DNA from: Zeugodacus cucurbitae
Lineage: Eukaryota > Arthropoda > Insecta > Diptera > Tephritidae
DNA: 64,000 nt
Reading direction: 5' to 3'
NCBI RefSeq assembly: GCF_028554725.1
Contig: NC_071672.1
Location: 7,656,501 to 7,720,500, forward strand
Both the position numbers and the translations under genes were made by a program. The notes under the pieces are model-generated. The model was not told the origin of the DNA, searched no databases, and was given only the letters and a program-made list of their open reading frames with translations. Every line of letters begins with the position of its first letter. The first letter of the stretch is position 1. Shown one piece after another: positions 31,643 through 43,366 of this stretch.

Positions 31643-32067
31643 CTCTTCTTAATTAATTTAGAAACAAATAAAAAAAATGTCTTGACTTGTCTTGTATTTT
31701 CCTGTTTCGCCTTGTCTTGTCTTATCTTCTTAATTAATTTAAAAATAAATTAAACACAATTGTCTTGTTTTGTCTTGTCATGTCTTGTCTTCTTAATTAG
31801 TTTAGAAACAAATAAAAAAATGTCTTGTCTTGTTTTGTCATGTCTTGTCATGTCATGTCTTCTCTTGTTTTGTCTTATCTTCTTAATTAATTTAAAAACA
31901 AATCAAACACAATTGTCTTGTCTTGTCTTGTATTTTCCAGTCTGGCCTTGTCTTGTCTTGTCTTGTCTTGTCTTGTCTTGTCTTGTCTTGTCTTGTCTTG
32001 TCTTGTCTTGTCTTGTCTTGCCTTGTCTTGTCTTGTCTTGTCTTGTCTTTTCGTGTCTTGTCTTTTC

Positions 32068-32336
32068 TTGTCTTGTCTTGTCTTGTCTTGCCTTGTCTTG
32101 TCTTGTCTTGTCTTGTCTTGTCTTGTCTTGTCTTGTCTTGTCTTGTCTTGTCTTGTCTTGTCTTGTCTTGTCTTGTCTTGTCTTGTCTTGTCTTGTCTTG
32201 TCTTGTCTTGTCTTGTCTTGTCTTGTCTTGTCTTGTCTTGTCTTGTCTTGTCTTGTCTTGTCTTGTCTTGTCTTGTCTTGTCTTGTCTTGTCTTGTCTTG
32301 TCTTGTCTTGTCTTGTCTTGTCTTGTCTTGTCTTGT
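32068..32336 (+). repeat. Pentamer tract, about 53 copies
   Basis: One TTGCC variant at about 32,089, otherwise pure, between a TTTTCG segment and TGTCC. Confidence 0.96.
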
Positions 32337-33527
32337 CCTGTCTTGTCTTCTTAATTAGTTTAGAAACAAATAAAAAAATGTCTTGTCTTGTTTTGTTTTG
32401 TCATGTCTTGTCATGTCATGTCTTCTCTTGTTTTGTCTTATCTTCTTAATTAATTTAAAAACAAATCAAACACAATTGTCTTGTCTTGTCTTGTCTTTTC
32501 TTGTCTGGTCTGTTCTTGTCTTGTCTTATCTTCTTACTTAATTTAAAAGCAAATCAAACACAATTGTCTTGTCTTGTCTTGTATTTTCCTGTTTCGCCTT
32601 GTCTTGTCTTGTTTTGTCTTGTCATGTCTTGTCATGTCTTGTCTTGTCTTGTCTTGTCCAGTCTTGTCTTCTTAATTAGTTTAGAAACAAATAAAAAAAA
32701 TGTCTTGACTTGTCTTGTTTTGTTTTGTCATGTCTTGTCATGTCATTTCTTCTCTTGTTTTGTCTTATCTTCTTAATTAATTTAAAAACAAATCAAACAC
32801 AATTGTCTTGTCTTGTCTTGTATTTTCCAGTCTGGCCTTGTCTTGTCTTGTCTTGTCTTGTCTTGTCTTGTCTTGTCTTGTCTTGCCTTGTCTTGTCTTG
32901 TCTTGTCTTTTCGTGTCTTGTCTTTTCTTGTCTGGTCTTGTCTTGTCTTGTCTTGTCTTGTCTTTTCGTGTCTTGTCTTTTCTTGTCTGGTCTTGTCTTG
33001 TCTTGTCTTATCTTCTTAATTAATTTAAAAGCAAATCAAACATAATAGTCCTGTCTTGTCTTGTCTTGTCTTCTCTTCTTAATTAGTTTAGAAACAAATA
33101 AAAAAAATGTCTTGACTTGTCTTGTTTTGTTTTGTCATGTCTTGTCATGTCATGTCTTGACTTGTTTTGTCTTATCTTCTTAATTAATTTAAAAACAAAT
33201 TAAACACAATTGTCTTGTCTTGTCTTGTATTTTCCTGTTTCGCCTTGTCTTGTCTAATCTTCTTAATTAATTAAAAAACAAATCAAACACAATTGTCTTG
33301 TCTTGTCTTGTCTTGTTTTGGCTTGTCATGTCTAGTCTTGTCTTCTCTTGTCTTGTCTTGTCTTCTTAATTAGTTTAGAAACAAATAAAAAAAATGTCTT
33401 GTCTTGTTTTGTTTTGGCATGTCTTGTCATGTCATGTCTTCTCTTGTTTTGTCTTATCTTCTTAATTAATTTAAAAACAAATCAAACACAATTGTCTTGT
33501 CCTGCCTTGTATTTTCCTGTCTGGCCT

Positions 33528-34112
33528 TGTCTTGTCTTGTCTTGTCTTGTCTTGTCTTGTCTTGTCTTGTCTTGTCTTGTCTGGTCTTGTCTTGTCTTGT
33601 CTTGTCTTGTCTTGTCTTGTCTTGTCTTGTCTTGTCTTGTCTTGTCTTGTCTTGTCTTGTCTTGTCTTGTCTTGTCTTGTCTTGTCTTGTCTTGTCTTGT
33701 CTTGTCTTGTCTTGTCTTGTCTTGTCTTGTCTTGTCTTGCCTTGTCTTGTCTTGTCTTGTCTTGTCTTGTCTTGTCTTGTCTTGTCTTGTCTTGTCTTGT
33801 CTTGTCTTGTCTTGTCTTGTCTTGTCTTGTCTTGTCTTGTCTTGTCTTGTCTTGTCTTGTCTTGTCTTGTCTTGTCTTGTCTTGTCTTGTCTTGTCTTGT
33901 CTTGTCTTGTCTTGTCTTGTCTTGTCTTGTCTTGTCTTGTCTTGTCTTGTCTTGTCTTGTCTTGTCTTGTCTTGTCTTGTCTTGTCTTGTCTTGTCTTGT
34001 CTTGTCTTGTCTTGTCTTGTCTTGTCTTGTCTTGTCTTGTCTTGTCTTGTCTTGTCTTGTCTTGTCTTGTCTTGTCTTGTCTTGTCTTGTCTTGTCTTGT
34101 CTTGTCTTGTCT
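33528..34112 (+). repeat. Long pentamer tract, about 117 copies
   Basis: TCTGG at 33,582 and TTGCC at 33,740, then 370 bp pure to TTCTCTTC and beta-prime. Confidence 0.97.
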
Positions 34113-34507
34113 TCTCTTCTTAATTAATTTAGAAACAAATAAAAAAAATGTCTTGACTTGTCTTGTATTTTCCTGTTTCGCCTTGTCTTGTCTTATCTTC
34201 TTAATTAATTTAAAAATAAATTAAACACAATTGTCTTGTTTTGTCTTGTCATGTCTTGTCTTCTTAATTAGTTTAGAAACAAATAAAAAAATGTCTTGTC
34301 TTGTTTTGTCATGTCTTGTCATGTCATGTCTTCTCTTGTTTTGTCTTATCTTCTTAATTAATTTAAAAACAAATCAAACACAATTGTCTTGTCTTGTCTT
34401 GTATTTTCCAGTCTGGCCTTGTCTTGTCTTGTCTTGTCTTGTCTTGTCTTGTCTTGTCTTGTCTTGCCTTGTCTTGTCTTGTCTTGACTTTTCGTGTCTT
34501 GTCTTTT

Positions 34508-34901
34508 CTTGTCTTGTCTTGTCTTGTCTTGTCTTGTCTTGTCTTGTCTTGTCTTGTCTTGTATTGTCTTGTCTTGTCTTGTCTTGTCTTGTCTTGTCTT
34601 GTCTTGTCTTGTCTTGTATTGTCTTGTCTTGTCTTGTCTTGTCTTGTCTTGTCTTGTCTTGTCTTGTCTTGTCTTGTCTTGTCTTGTCTTGTCTTGTCTT
34701 GTCTTGTCTTGTCTTGTCTTGTCTTGTCTTGTCTTGTCTTGTCTTGTCTTGTCTTGTCTTGTCTTGTCTTGTCTTGTCTTGTCTTGTCTTGTCTTGTCTT
34801 GTCTTGTCTTGTCTTGTCTTGTCTTGTCTTGTCTTGTCTTGTCTTGTCTTGTCTTGTCTTGTCTTGTCTTGTCTTGTCTTGTCTTGTCTTGTCTTGTCTT
34901 C
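34508..34901 (+). repeat. Pentamer tract, about 78 copies
   Basis: Two GTATTG variants about 55 bp apart (34,562 and 34,617), then pure. Ends in TTCTCTTC and beta-prime like the first array of the unit, so the second array has been joined to the first array's right border. Confidence 0.96.
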
Positions 34902-36372
34902 TCTTCTTAATTAATTTAGAAACAAATAAAAAAAATGTCTTGACTTGTCTTGTATTTTCCTGTTTCGCCTTGTCTTGTCTTATCTTCTTAATTAATTTAA
35001 AAATAAATTAAACACAATTGTCTTGTTTTGTCTTGTCATGTCTTGTCTTCTTAATTAGTTTAGAAACAAATAAAAAAATGTCTTGTCTTGTTTTGTCATG
35101 TCTTGTCATGTCATGTCTTCTCTTGTTTTGTCTTATCTTCTTAATTAATTTAAAAACAAATCAAACACAATTGTCTTGTCTTGTCTTGTATTTTCCAGTC
35201 TGGCCTTGTCTTGTCTTGTCTTGTCTTGTCTTGTCTTGTCTTGTCTTGTCTTGTCTTGTCTTGTCTTGTCTTGTCTTGTCTTGTCTTGTCTTGTCTTGTC
35301 TTGCCTTGTCTTGTCTTGTCTTGTCTTGTCTTTTCGTGTCTTGTCTTTTCTTGTCTTGTCTTGTCTTGTCTTGTCTTGTCTTGTCTTGTCTTGTCTTGTC
35401 TTGTCTTGTCTTGTCTTGTCTTGTCTTGTCTTGTCTTGTCTTGTCTTGTCTTGTCTTGTCTTGTCTTGTCTTGTCCTGTCTTGTCTTCTTAATTAGTTTA
35501 GAAACAAATAAAAAAATGTCTTGTCTTGTTTTGTTTTGTCATGTCTTGTCATGTCATGTCTTCTCTTGTTTTGTCTTATCTTCTTAATTAATTTAAAAAC
35601 AAATCAAACACAATTGTCTTGTCTTGTCTTGTCTTTTCTTGTCTGGTCTTGTCTTGTCTTGTCTTATCTTCTTACTTAATTTAAAAGCAAATCAAACACA
35701 ATTGTCTTGTCTTGTCTTGTATTTTCCTGTTTCGCCTTGTCTTGTCTTATCTTCTTAATTAATTTAAAAACAAATCAAACACAATTGTCTTGTCTTGTCT
35801 TGTTTTGTCTTGTCATGTCTTGTCATGTCTTGTCTTGTCTTGTCTTGTCCAGTCTTGTCTTCTTAATTAATTTAGAAACAAATAAAAAAATGTCTTGTCT
35901 TGTTTTGTTTTGTCATGTCTTGTCATGTCATGTCTTCTCTTGTTTTGTCTTATCTTCTTAATTAATTTAAAAACAAATCAAACACAATTGTCTTGTCTTG
36001 TCTTGTATTTTCCAGTCTGGCCTTGTCTTGTCTTGTCTTGTCTTGTCTTGTCTTGTCTTGTCTTGTCTTGTCTTGTCTTGTCTTGTCTTGTCTTGTCTTG
36101 TCTTGTCTTTTCGAGTCTTGTCTTTTCTTGTCTGGTCTTGTCTTGTCTTGTCTTGTCTTGTCTTTTCGTGTCTTGTCTTTTCTTGTCTGGTCTTGTCTTG
36201 TCTTGTCTTATCTTCTTAATTAATTTAAAAGCAAATCAAACATAATAGTCCTGTCTTGTCTTGTCTTGTCTTCTCTTCTTAATTAATTTAGAAACAAATA
36301 AAAAAATGTCTTGTCTTGTTTTGTTTTGTCATGTCTTGTCATGTCATGTCTTGACTTGTTTTGTCTTATCTT

Positions 36373-36420
36373 CTTAATTAATTTAAAAACAAATTAAACA
36401 CAATTGTCTTGTCCTGTCTT
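36373..36420 (+). repeat. Fused alpha spacer at a deletion junction
   Basis: The spacer body (AAATTAAAC) is the variant that normally precedes TATTTTCCTGTTTCGCC and the TTTTGGC block. Its right flank (GTCTTGTCCTGTCTTG) is the one that normally follows a different spacer about 280 bp further on (compare 33,190 and 33,480). The TTTCGCC segment, TTTTGGC segment, beta and TCATG segment between them are absent here. Confidence 0.85.
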
Positions 36421-36550
36421 GTCTTGTCTTGTCTTGTCTTGTCTTGTCTTGTCTTGTCTTGTCTTGTCTTGTCTTGTCTTGTCTTGTCTTGTCTTGTCTT
36501 GTCTTGTCTTGTCTTGTCTTGTCTTGTCTTGTCTTGTCTTGTCTTGTCTT
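36416..36550 (+). repeat. Short pentamer tract of the deleted unit
   Basis: About 27 pure copies after a single TGTCC, ending in TTCTCTTC and beta-prime. Confidence 0.95.
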
Positions 36551-36996
36551 CTCTTCTTAATTAATTTAGAAACAAATAAAAAAAATGTCTTGACTTGTCT
36601 TGTATTTTCCTGTTTCGCCTTGTCTTGTCTTATCTTCTTAATTAATTTAAAAATAAATTAAACACAATTGTCTTGTTTTGTCTTGTCATGTCTTGTCTTC
36701 TTAATTAGTTTAGAAACAAATAAAAAAATGTCTTGTCTTGTTTTGTTTTGTCATGTCTTGTCATGTCATGTCTTCTCTTGTTTTGTCTTATCTTCTTAAT
36801 TAATTTAAAAACAAATCAAACACAATTGTCTTGTCTTGTCTTGTATTTTCCAGTCTGGCCTTGTCTTGTCTTGTCTTGTCTTGTCTTGTCTTGTCTTGTC
36901 TTGTCTTGTCTTGTCTTGTCTTGTCTTGTCTTGTCTTGTCTTGTCTTGTCTTGCCTTGTCTTGTCTTGTCTTGTCTTGTCTTTTCGTGTCTTGTCT

Positions 36997-37613
36997 TTTC
37001 TTGTCTTGTCTTGTCTTGTCTTGTCTTGTCTTGTCTTGTCTTGTCTTGTCTTGTCTTGTCTTGTCTTGTCTTGTCTTGTCTTGTCTTGTCTTGTCTTGTC
37101 TTGTCTTGTCTTGTCTTGTCTTGTCTTGTCTTGTCTTGTCTTGTCTTGTCTTGTCTTGTCTTGTCTTGTCTTGTCTTGTCTTGTCTTGTCTTGTCTTGTC
37201 TTGTCTTGTCTTGTCTTGTCTTGTCTTGTCTTGTCTTGTCTTGTCTTGTCTTGTCTTGTCTTGTCTTGTCTTGTCTTGTCTTGTCTTGTCTTGTCTTGTC
37301 TTGTCTTGTCTTGTCTTGTCTTGTCTTGTCTTGTCTTGTCTTGTCTTGTCTTGTCTTGTCTTGTCTTGTCTTGTCTTGTCTTGTCTTGTCTTGTCTTGTC
37401 TTGTCTTGTCTTGTCTTGTCTTGTCTTGTCTTGTCTTGTCTTGTCTTGTCTTGTCTTGTCTTGTCTTGTCTTGTATTGTCTTGTCTTGTCTTGTCTTGTC
37501 TTGTCTTGTCTTGTCTTGTCTTGTCTTGTCTTGTCTTGTCTTGTCTTGTCTTGTCTTGTCTTGTATTGTCTTGTCTTGTCTTGTCTTGTCTTGTCTTGTC
37601 TTGTCTTGTCTTG
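36997..37613 (+). repeat. Long pentamer tract, about 123 copies
   Basis: Pure for about 475 bp, then two GTATTG variants 90 bp apart (37,474 and 37,564), ending at TGTCC before beta. Confidence 0.97.
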
Positions 37614-38141
37614 TCCTGTCTTGTCTTCTTAATTAGTTTAGAAACAAATAAAAAAATGTCTTGTCTTGTTTTGTTTTGTCATGTCTTGTCATGTCATGTC
37701 TTCTCTTGTTTTGTCTTATCTTCTTACTTAATTTAAAAGCAAATCAAACACAATTGTCTTGTCTTGTCTTGTATTTTCCTGTTTCTCCTTGTCTTGTCTT
37801 ATCTTCTTAATTAATTTAAAAACAAATCAAACACAATTGTCTTGTCTTGTCTTGGATTTTCCAGTCTGGCCTTGTCTTGTCTTGTCTTGTCTTGTCTTGT
37901 CTTTTCTTGTCTTGTCTTGTCTTGTCTTGTCTTGTCTTGTCTTGTCTTGTCTTGTCTTGTCTTGTCTTGTCTTGTCTTGTCTTGTCTTGTCTTGTCTTGT
38001 CTTGTCTTGTCTTGTCTTGTCTTGTCTTGTCTTGTCTTGTCTTGTCTTGTCTTGTCTTGTCTTGTCTTGTCTTGTCTTGTCTTGTCTTGTCTTGTCTTGT
38101 CTTGTATTGTCTTGTCTTGTCTTGTCTTGTCTTGTCTTGTC

Positions 38142-38235
38142 TTTTCGTGTCTTGTCTTGTCTTTTCGTGTCATGTCTTGTCATGTCATGTCTTCTCTTGT
38201 TTTGTCTTATCGTCTTGTTTTGTCTTGTATTGTCT
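38142..38235 (+). repeat. Spacer-less fusion of variant segments
   Basis: TTTTCGTGTCTTGTCTTG, a second TTTTCGTG, then TCATGTCTTGTCATGTCATG, TCTTCTC, TTTTGTCTTATCGTCTTG and TTTTG follow each other with no AT-rich spacer. A TCATG segment is normally preceded by beta and followed by alpha, so both spacers were lost. Confidence 0.88.
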
Positions 38236-39247
38236 TGTCTTGTCTTGTCTTGTCTTGTCTTGTCTTGTCTTGTCTTGTCTTGTCTTGTCTTGTCTTGTCT
38301 TGTCTTGTCTTGTCTTGTCTTATCTTCTTAATTAATTTAAAAATAAATCAAACACAATTGTCTTGTCTTGTCTTGTCTTGTCCTGTCTTGTCTTCTTAAT
38401 TAGTTTAGAAACAAATAAAAAAATGTCTTGTCTTGTTTTGTTTTGTCATGTCTTGTCATGTCATGTCTTCTCTTGTTTTGTCTTATTTTCTTAATTAATT
38501 TAAAAACAAATCAAACACAATTGTCTTGTCTTGTCTTGTCTTGTCTTGTCTTGTCTTTTCGTGTCTGGTCTTGTCTTGTCTTGTCTTATCTTCTTAATTA
38601 ATTTAAAAGCAAATCAAACACAATTGTCTTGTCTTGTCTTGTATTTTCCTGTTTCGCCTTGTCTTGTCTTATCTTCTTGTCTTGTCTTGTCTTGTCTTAT
38701 CTTCTTAATTAATTTAAAAGCAAATCAAACACAATTGTCTTGTCTTGTCTTGTATTTTCCTGTTTCGCCTTGTCTTGTCTTATCTTCTTAATTAATTTAA
38801 AAACAAATCAAACACAATTGTCTTGTCTTGTCTTGTTTTGTCCTGTCATGTCTTGTCATGTCTTGTCTTGTCTTGTCCTGTCTTGTCTTCTTAATTAGTT
38901 TAGAAACGAATAAAAAAATGTCTTGTCTTGTTTTGTTTTGTCATGTCATGTCTTCTCTTGTTTTGTCTTATCTTCTTAATTAATTTAAAAACAAATCAAA
39001 CACAATTGTCTTGTCTTGTCTTGTCTTGTCTTGTCTGGTCTTGTCTTGTCTTGTCTTGTCTTGTCTTGTCTTGTCTTGTCTTGTCTTGTCTTGTCTTGTC
39101 TTGTCTTGTCTTGTCTTGTCTTGTCTTGTCTTGTCTTGTCTTGTCTTGTCTTGTCTTGTCGTGTCTTGTCTTGTCTTGTCTTGTCTTGTCTTGTCTTGTC
39201 TTGTCTTGTCTTTTCTTGTCTGGCCTTGTCTTGTCTTGTATTATCTT

Positions 39248-39300
39248 CTTAATTAATTTAATCTTAATTAATTTAAAAACAAATCAAACACAATAGTCCT
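39248..39300 (+). repeat. Alpha spacer with duplicated left end
   Basis: The first 15 bases (CTTAATTAATTTAAT) precede a second complete CTTAATTAATTTAAAAAC start. It is a tandem partial duplication inside one spacer, with the CAATAG type 3' end. Confidence 0.9.
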
Positions 39301-40902
39301 GTCTTGTCTTGTTTTGTCTTCTCTTCTTAATTAATTTAGAAACAAATAAAAAAAATGTCTTGACTTGTCTTGTATTTTCCTTTTTCGCCTTGTCTTGTCT
39401 TATCTTCTTAATTAGTTTAAAAATAAATCAAACACAATTGTCTTGTCTTGTCTTGTTTTGTCTTGTCATGTCTTGTCTTGTCTTGTCTTGTCCTGTCTTG
39501 TCTTCTTAATTAGTTTAGAAACAAATAAAAAAATGTCTTGTCTTGTTTTGTTTTGTCATGTCTTGTCATGTCATGTCTTGACTTGTTTTGTCTTATCTTC
39601 TTAATTAATTTAAAAACAAATCAAACACAATTGTCTTGTCTTGTCTTGTCTTGTCTTGTCTTGTCTTTTCGTGTCTTGTCTTTTCTTGTCTGGTCTTGTC
39701 TTGTCTTGTCTTATCTTCTTAATTAATTTAAAAGCAAATCAAACACAATTGTCTTGTCTTGTCTTGTATTTTCCTGTTTCGCCTTGTCTTGTCTTATCTT
39801 CTTAATTAATTTAAAAACAAATCAAACACAATTGTCTTGTCTTGTCTTGTTTTGTCCTGTCATGTCTTGTCTTCTTAATTAGTTTAGAAACAAATAAAAA
39901 AAATGTCTTGTCTTGTTTTGTTTTGTCATGTCATGTCTTCTCTTGTTTTGTCTTATCTTCTTAATTAATTTAAAAACAAATCAAACACAATTGTCTTGTC
40001 TTGTCTTGTATTTTCCAGTCTGGCCTTGTCTTGTCTTGTCTTGTCTTGTCTTGTCTTGTCTTGTCTTGTCTTGTCTTGTCTTGTCTTGTCTTGTCTTGTC
40101 TTGACTTGTCTTGTATTTTCCTGTTTCGCCTTGTCTTGTCTTATCTTCTTAATTAGTTTAAAAATAAATCAAACACAATTGTCTTGTCTTGTCTTGTTTT
40201 GTCTTGTCATGTCTTGTCTTGTCTTGTCTTGTCCTGTCTTGTCTTCTTAATTAGTTTAGAAACAAATAAAAAAATGTCTTGTCTTGTTTTGTTTTGTCAT
40301 GTCTTGTCATGTCATGTCTTGACTTGTTTTGTCTTATCTTCTTAATTAATTTAAAAACAAATCAAACACAATTGTCTTGTCTTGTCTTGTTTTGTCTTGT
40401 CATGTCTTGTCTTGTCTTGTCTTGTCCTGTCTTGTCTTCTTAATTAGTTTAGAAACAAATAAAAAAAATGTCTTGTCTTGTTTTGTTTTGTCATGTCATG
40501 TCTTCTCTTGTTTTGTCTTATCTTCTTAATTAATTTAAAAACAAATCAAACACAATTGTCTTGTCTTGTCTTGTATTTTCCAGTCTGGCCTTGTCTTGTC
40601 TTGTCTTGTCTTGTCTTGTCTTGTCTTGTCTTGTCTTGTCTTGTCTTGTCTTGTCTTGTCTTGTCTTGTCTTGTCTTGTCTTGTCTTGTCTTGTCTTGTC
40701 TTGTCTTGTCTTGTCTTGTCTTGTCTTGTCTTGCCTTGTCTTGTCTTGTCTTGTCTTGTCTTTTCGTGTCTTGTCTTTTCTTGTCTGGTCTTGTCTTGTC
40801 TTGTCTTTTCGTGTCTTGTCTTTTCTTGTCTGGTCTTGTCTTGTCTTGTCTTATCTTCTTAATTAATTTAAAAGCAAATCAAACATAATAGTCCTGTCTT
40901 GT

Positions 40903-40915
40903 CTTGTCCTTGTCT
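40903..40915 (+). repeat. Single-base register shift in pentamers
   Basis: GTCTTGTCCTTGTCTTG contains one extra C, one of very few indels in the pentamer DNA that is not a multiple of 5. Confidence 0.88.
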
Positions 40916-41082
40916 TGTCTTGTCTTCTCTTCTTAATTAGTTTAGAAACAAATAAAAAAAATGTCTTGACTTGTCTTGTTTTGTTTTGTCATGTCTTGTC
41001 ATGTCATGTCTTGACTTGTTTTGTCTTATCTTCTTATTTAATTTAAAAACAAATCAAACACAATTGTCTTGTCTTGTCTTGC

Positions 41083-41350
41083 CTTGTCTTGTCTTGTCTT
41101 GTCTTGTCTTGTCTTGTCTTGTCTTGTCTTGTCTTGTCTTGTCTTGTCTTGTCTTGTCTTGTCTTGTCTTGTCTTGTCTTGTCTTGTCTTGTCTTGTCTT
41201 GTCTTGTCTTGTCTTGTCTTGTCTTGTCTTGTCTTGTCTTGTCTTGTCTTGTCTTGTCTTGTCTTGTCTTGTCTTGTCTTGTCTTGTCTTGTCTTGTCTT
41301 GTCTTGTCTTGTCTTGTCTTGTCTTGTCTTGTCTTGTCTTGTCTTGTCTT
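41083..41350 (+). repeat. Pure pentamer tract, about 53 copies
   Basis: Between TTGCC and TTTTCTTGTCTGGCC; no internal change. Confidence 0.97.
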
Positions 41351-42617
41351 TTCTTGTCTGGCCTTGTCTTGTCTTGTTTTATCTTCTTAATTAATTTAAA
41401 AACAAATGAAACACAATAGTCCTGTCTTGTCTTGTTTTGTCTTCTCTTCTTAATTAATTTAGAAACAAATAAAAAAATGTCTTGACTTGTCTTGTATTTT
41501 CCTGTTTCGCCTTGTCTTGTCTTATCTTCTTAATTAATTTAAAAATAAATCAAACACAATTGTCCTGTCTTGTCTTGTTTTGTCTTGTCTTGTCCTGTCT
41601 TGTCTTCTTAATTAGTTTAGAAACAAATAAAAAAATGCCTTGTCTTGTTTTGTTTTGTCATGTCTTGTCATGTCATGTCTTCTCTTGTTTTGTCTTATCT
41701 TCTTAATTAATTTAAAAACAAATCAAACACAATTGTCTTGTCTTGTCTTGTCTTGTCTTGTCTTGTCTTGTCTTGTCTTGTCTTGTCTTGTCTTTTCTTG
41801 TCTGGCCTTGTCTTGTCTTGTTTTATCTTCTCAATTAATTTAAAAACAAATCAAACACAATAGTCTTGTCTTGTCTTGTTTTGTCTTCTCTTCTTAATTA
41901 ATTTAGAAACAAATAAAAAAAATGTCTTGACTTGTCTTGTATTTTCCTGTTTCGCCTTGTCTTGTCTTATCTTCTTAATTAATTTAAAAATAAATCAAAC
42001 ACAATTGTCTTGTCTTGTCTTGTTTTGTCTTGTCATGTCTTGTCTTGTCTTGTCTTGTCCTGTCTTGTCTTCTTAATTAGTTTAGAAACAAATAAAAAAA
42101 TGTCTTGTCTTGTTTTGTTTTGTCATGTCTTGTCATGTCATGTCTTCTCTTGTTTTGTCTTATTTTCTTAATTAATTTAAAAACAAATCAAACACAATTG
42201 TCTTGTCTTGTCTTGTCTTGTCTTGTCTTGTCTTTTCGTGTCTTGTCTTTTCTTGTCTGGTCTTGTCTTGTCTTGTCTTATCTTCTTAATTAATTTAAAA
42301 GCAAATCAAACACAATTGTCTTGTCTTGTCTTGTATTTTCCTGTTTCGCCTTGTCTTGTCTTATCTTCTTAATTAATTTAAAAACAAATCAAACACAATT
42401 GTCTTGTCTTGTCTTGTTTTGTCCTGTCATGTCTTGTCATGTCTTGTCTTGTCTTGTCCTCTCTTGTCTTCTTAATTAGTTTAGAAACAAATAAAAAAAA
42501 TGTCTTGTCCTGTTTTGTTTTGTCATGTCATGTCTTCTCTTGTTTTGTCTTATCTTCTTAATTAATTTAAAAACAAATCAAACACAATTGTCTTGTCTTG
42601 TCTTGTATTTTCCAGTC

Positions 42618-43366
42618 TGGCCTTGTCTTGTCTTGTCTTGTCTTGTCTTGTCTTGTCTTGTCTTGTCTTGTCTTGTCTTGTCTTGTCTTGTCTTGTCTTG
42701 TCTTGTCTTGTCTTGTCTTGTCTTGTCTTGTCTTGTCTTGTCTTGTCTTGTCTTGTCTTGTGTCTTGTCTTGTCTTGTCTTGTCTTGTCTTGTCTTGTCT
42801 TGTCTTGTCTTGTCTTGTCTTGTCTTGTCTTGTCTTGTCTTGTCTTGTCTTGTCTTGTCTTGTCTTGTCTTGTCTTGTCTTGTCTTGTCTTGTCTTGTCT
42901 TGTCTTGTCTTGTCTTGTCTTGTCTTGTCTTGTCTTGTCTTGTCTTGTCTTGTCTTGTCTTGTCTTGTCTTGTCTTGTCTTGTCTTGTCTTGTCTTGTCT
43001 TGTCTTGTCTTGTCTTGTCTTGTCTTGTCTTGTCTTGTCTTGTCTTGTCTTGTCTTGTCTTGTCTTGTCTTGTCTTGTCTTGTCTTGTCTTGTCTTGTCT
43101 TGTCTTGTCTTGTCTTGTCTTGTCTTGTCTTGTCTTGTCTTGTCTTGTCTTGTCTTGTCTTGTCTTGTCTTGTCTTGTCTTGTCTTGTCTTGTCTTGTCT
43201 TGTCTTGTCTTGTCTTGTCTTGTCTTGTCTTGTCTTGTCTTGTCTTGTCTTGTCTTGTCTTGTCTTGTCTTGTCTTGTCTTGTCTTGTCTTGTCTTGTCT
43301 TGTCTTGTCTTGTCTTGTCTTGTCTTGTCTTGTCTTGTCTTGTCTTGTCTTGTCTTGTCTTGTCTT
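42618..43366 (+). repeat. Long pentamer tract with one phase break
   Basis: About 150 copies. At about 42,760 the sequence reads CTTGTGTCTTG, a shift of the 5-bp register by an indel that is not a multiple of 5. The 606 bp to its right are pure. Confidence 0.97.

Larger units (their letters stand above)
22371..37628. repeat. 2.2-3.2 kb higher-order repeats marked by TTTTGGC
   Basis: Five units carry the rare pair TTTTGGCTTGTCATGTCTAG upstream of beta and TTTTGGCATG downstream of it, with the first marker at about 22,987, 25,600, 28,760, 30,965 and 33,316 (spacing 2,613, 3,160, 2,205, 2,351). Each continues with alpha, TGTCC, TATTTTCCTGTCTGGCC, a long tract, TTCTC or TTTTC, beta-prime, TTTCGCC, alpha AAATTAAAC, beta, TCATG, alpha, a second array with TTTTCG, beta, then the CTTACTTAATTT alpha, TTTCGCC and paired TTTTCG segments. 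The 28.8 kb unit lacks the CTTACTTAATTT part. The 33.3 kb unit has an extra 787-bp duplication (about 34.12-34.9 and 34.9-35.7 kb). A deleted unit lies at 36.4 kb. Confidence 0.9.
37629..40900. repeat. Rearranged monomer region
   Basis: Contains several unique junctions: a CTTACTTAATTT alpha joined right after a TCATG segment (37,726), a TTTCTCC variant (37,792), a TTGGATTTTCC border (37,854), a tract (37,904-38,105), a spacer-less fusion of TTTTCG and TCATG segments (38,142-38,235), a 111-bp duplication (38,593 and 38,704) and an internally duplicated alpha (39,248-39,300). A moderate array at 39,038-39,209 contains one TCGTG variant. A 40.1 kb segment repeats the 39.4 kb segment, including the hybrid spacer. 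Ends with the array at 40,589-40,732 and paired TTTTCG segments. Confidence 0.88.
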
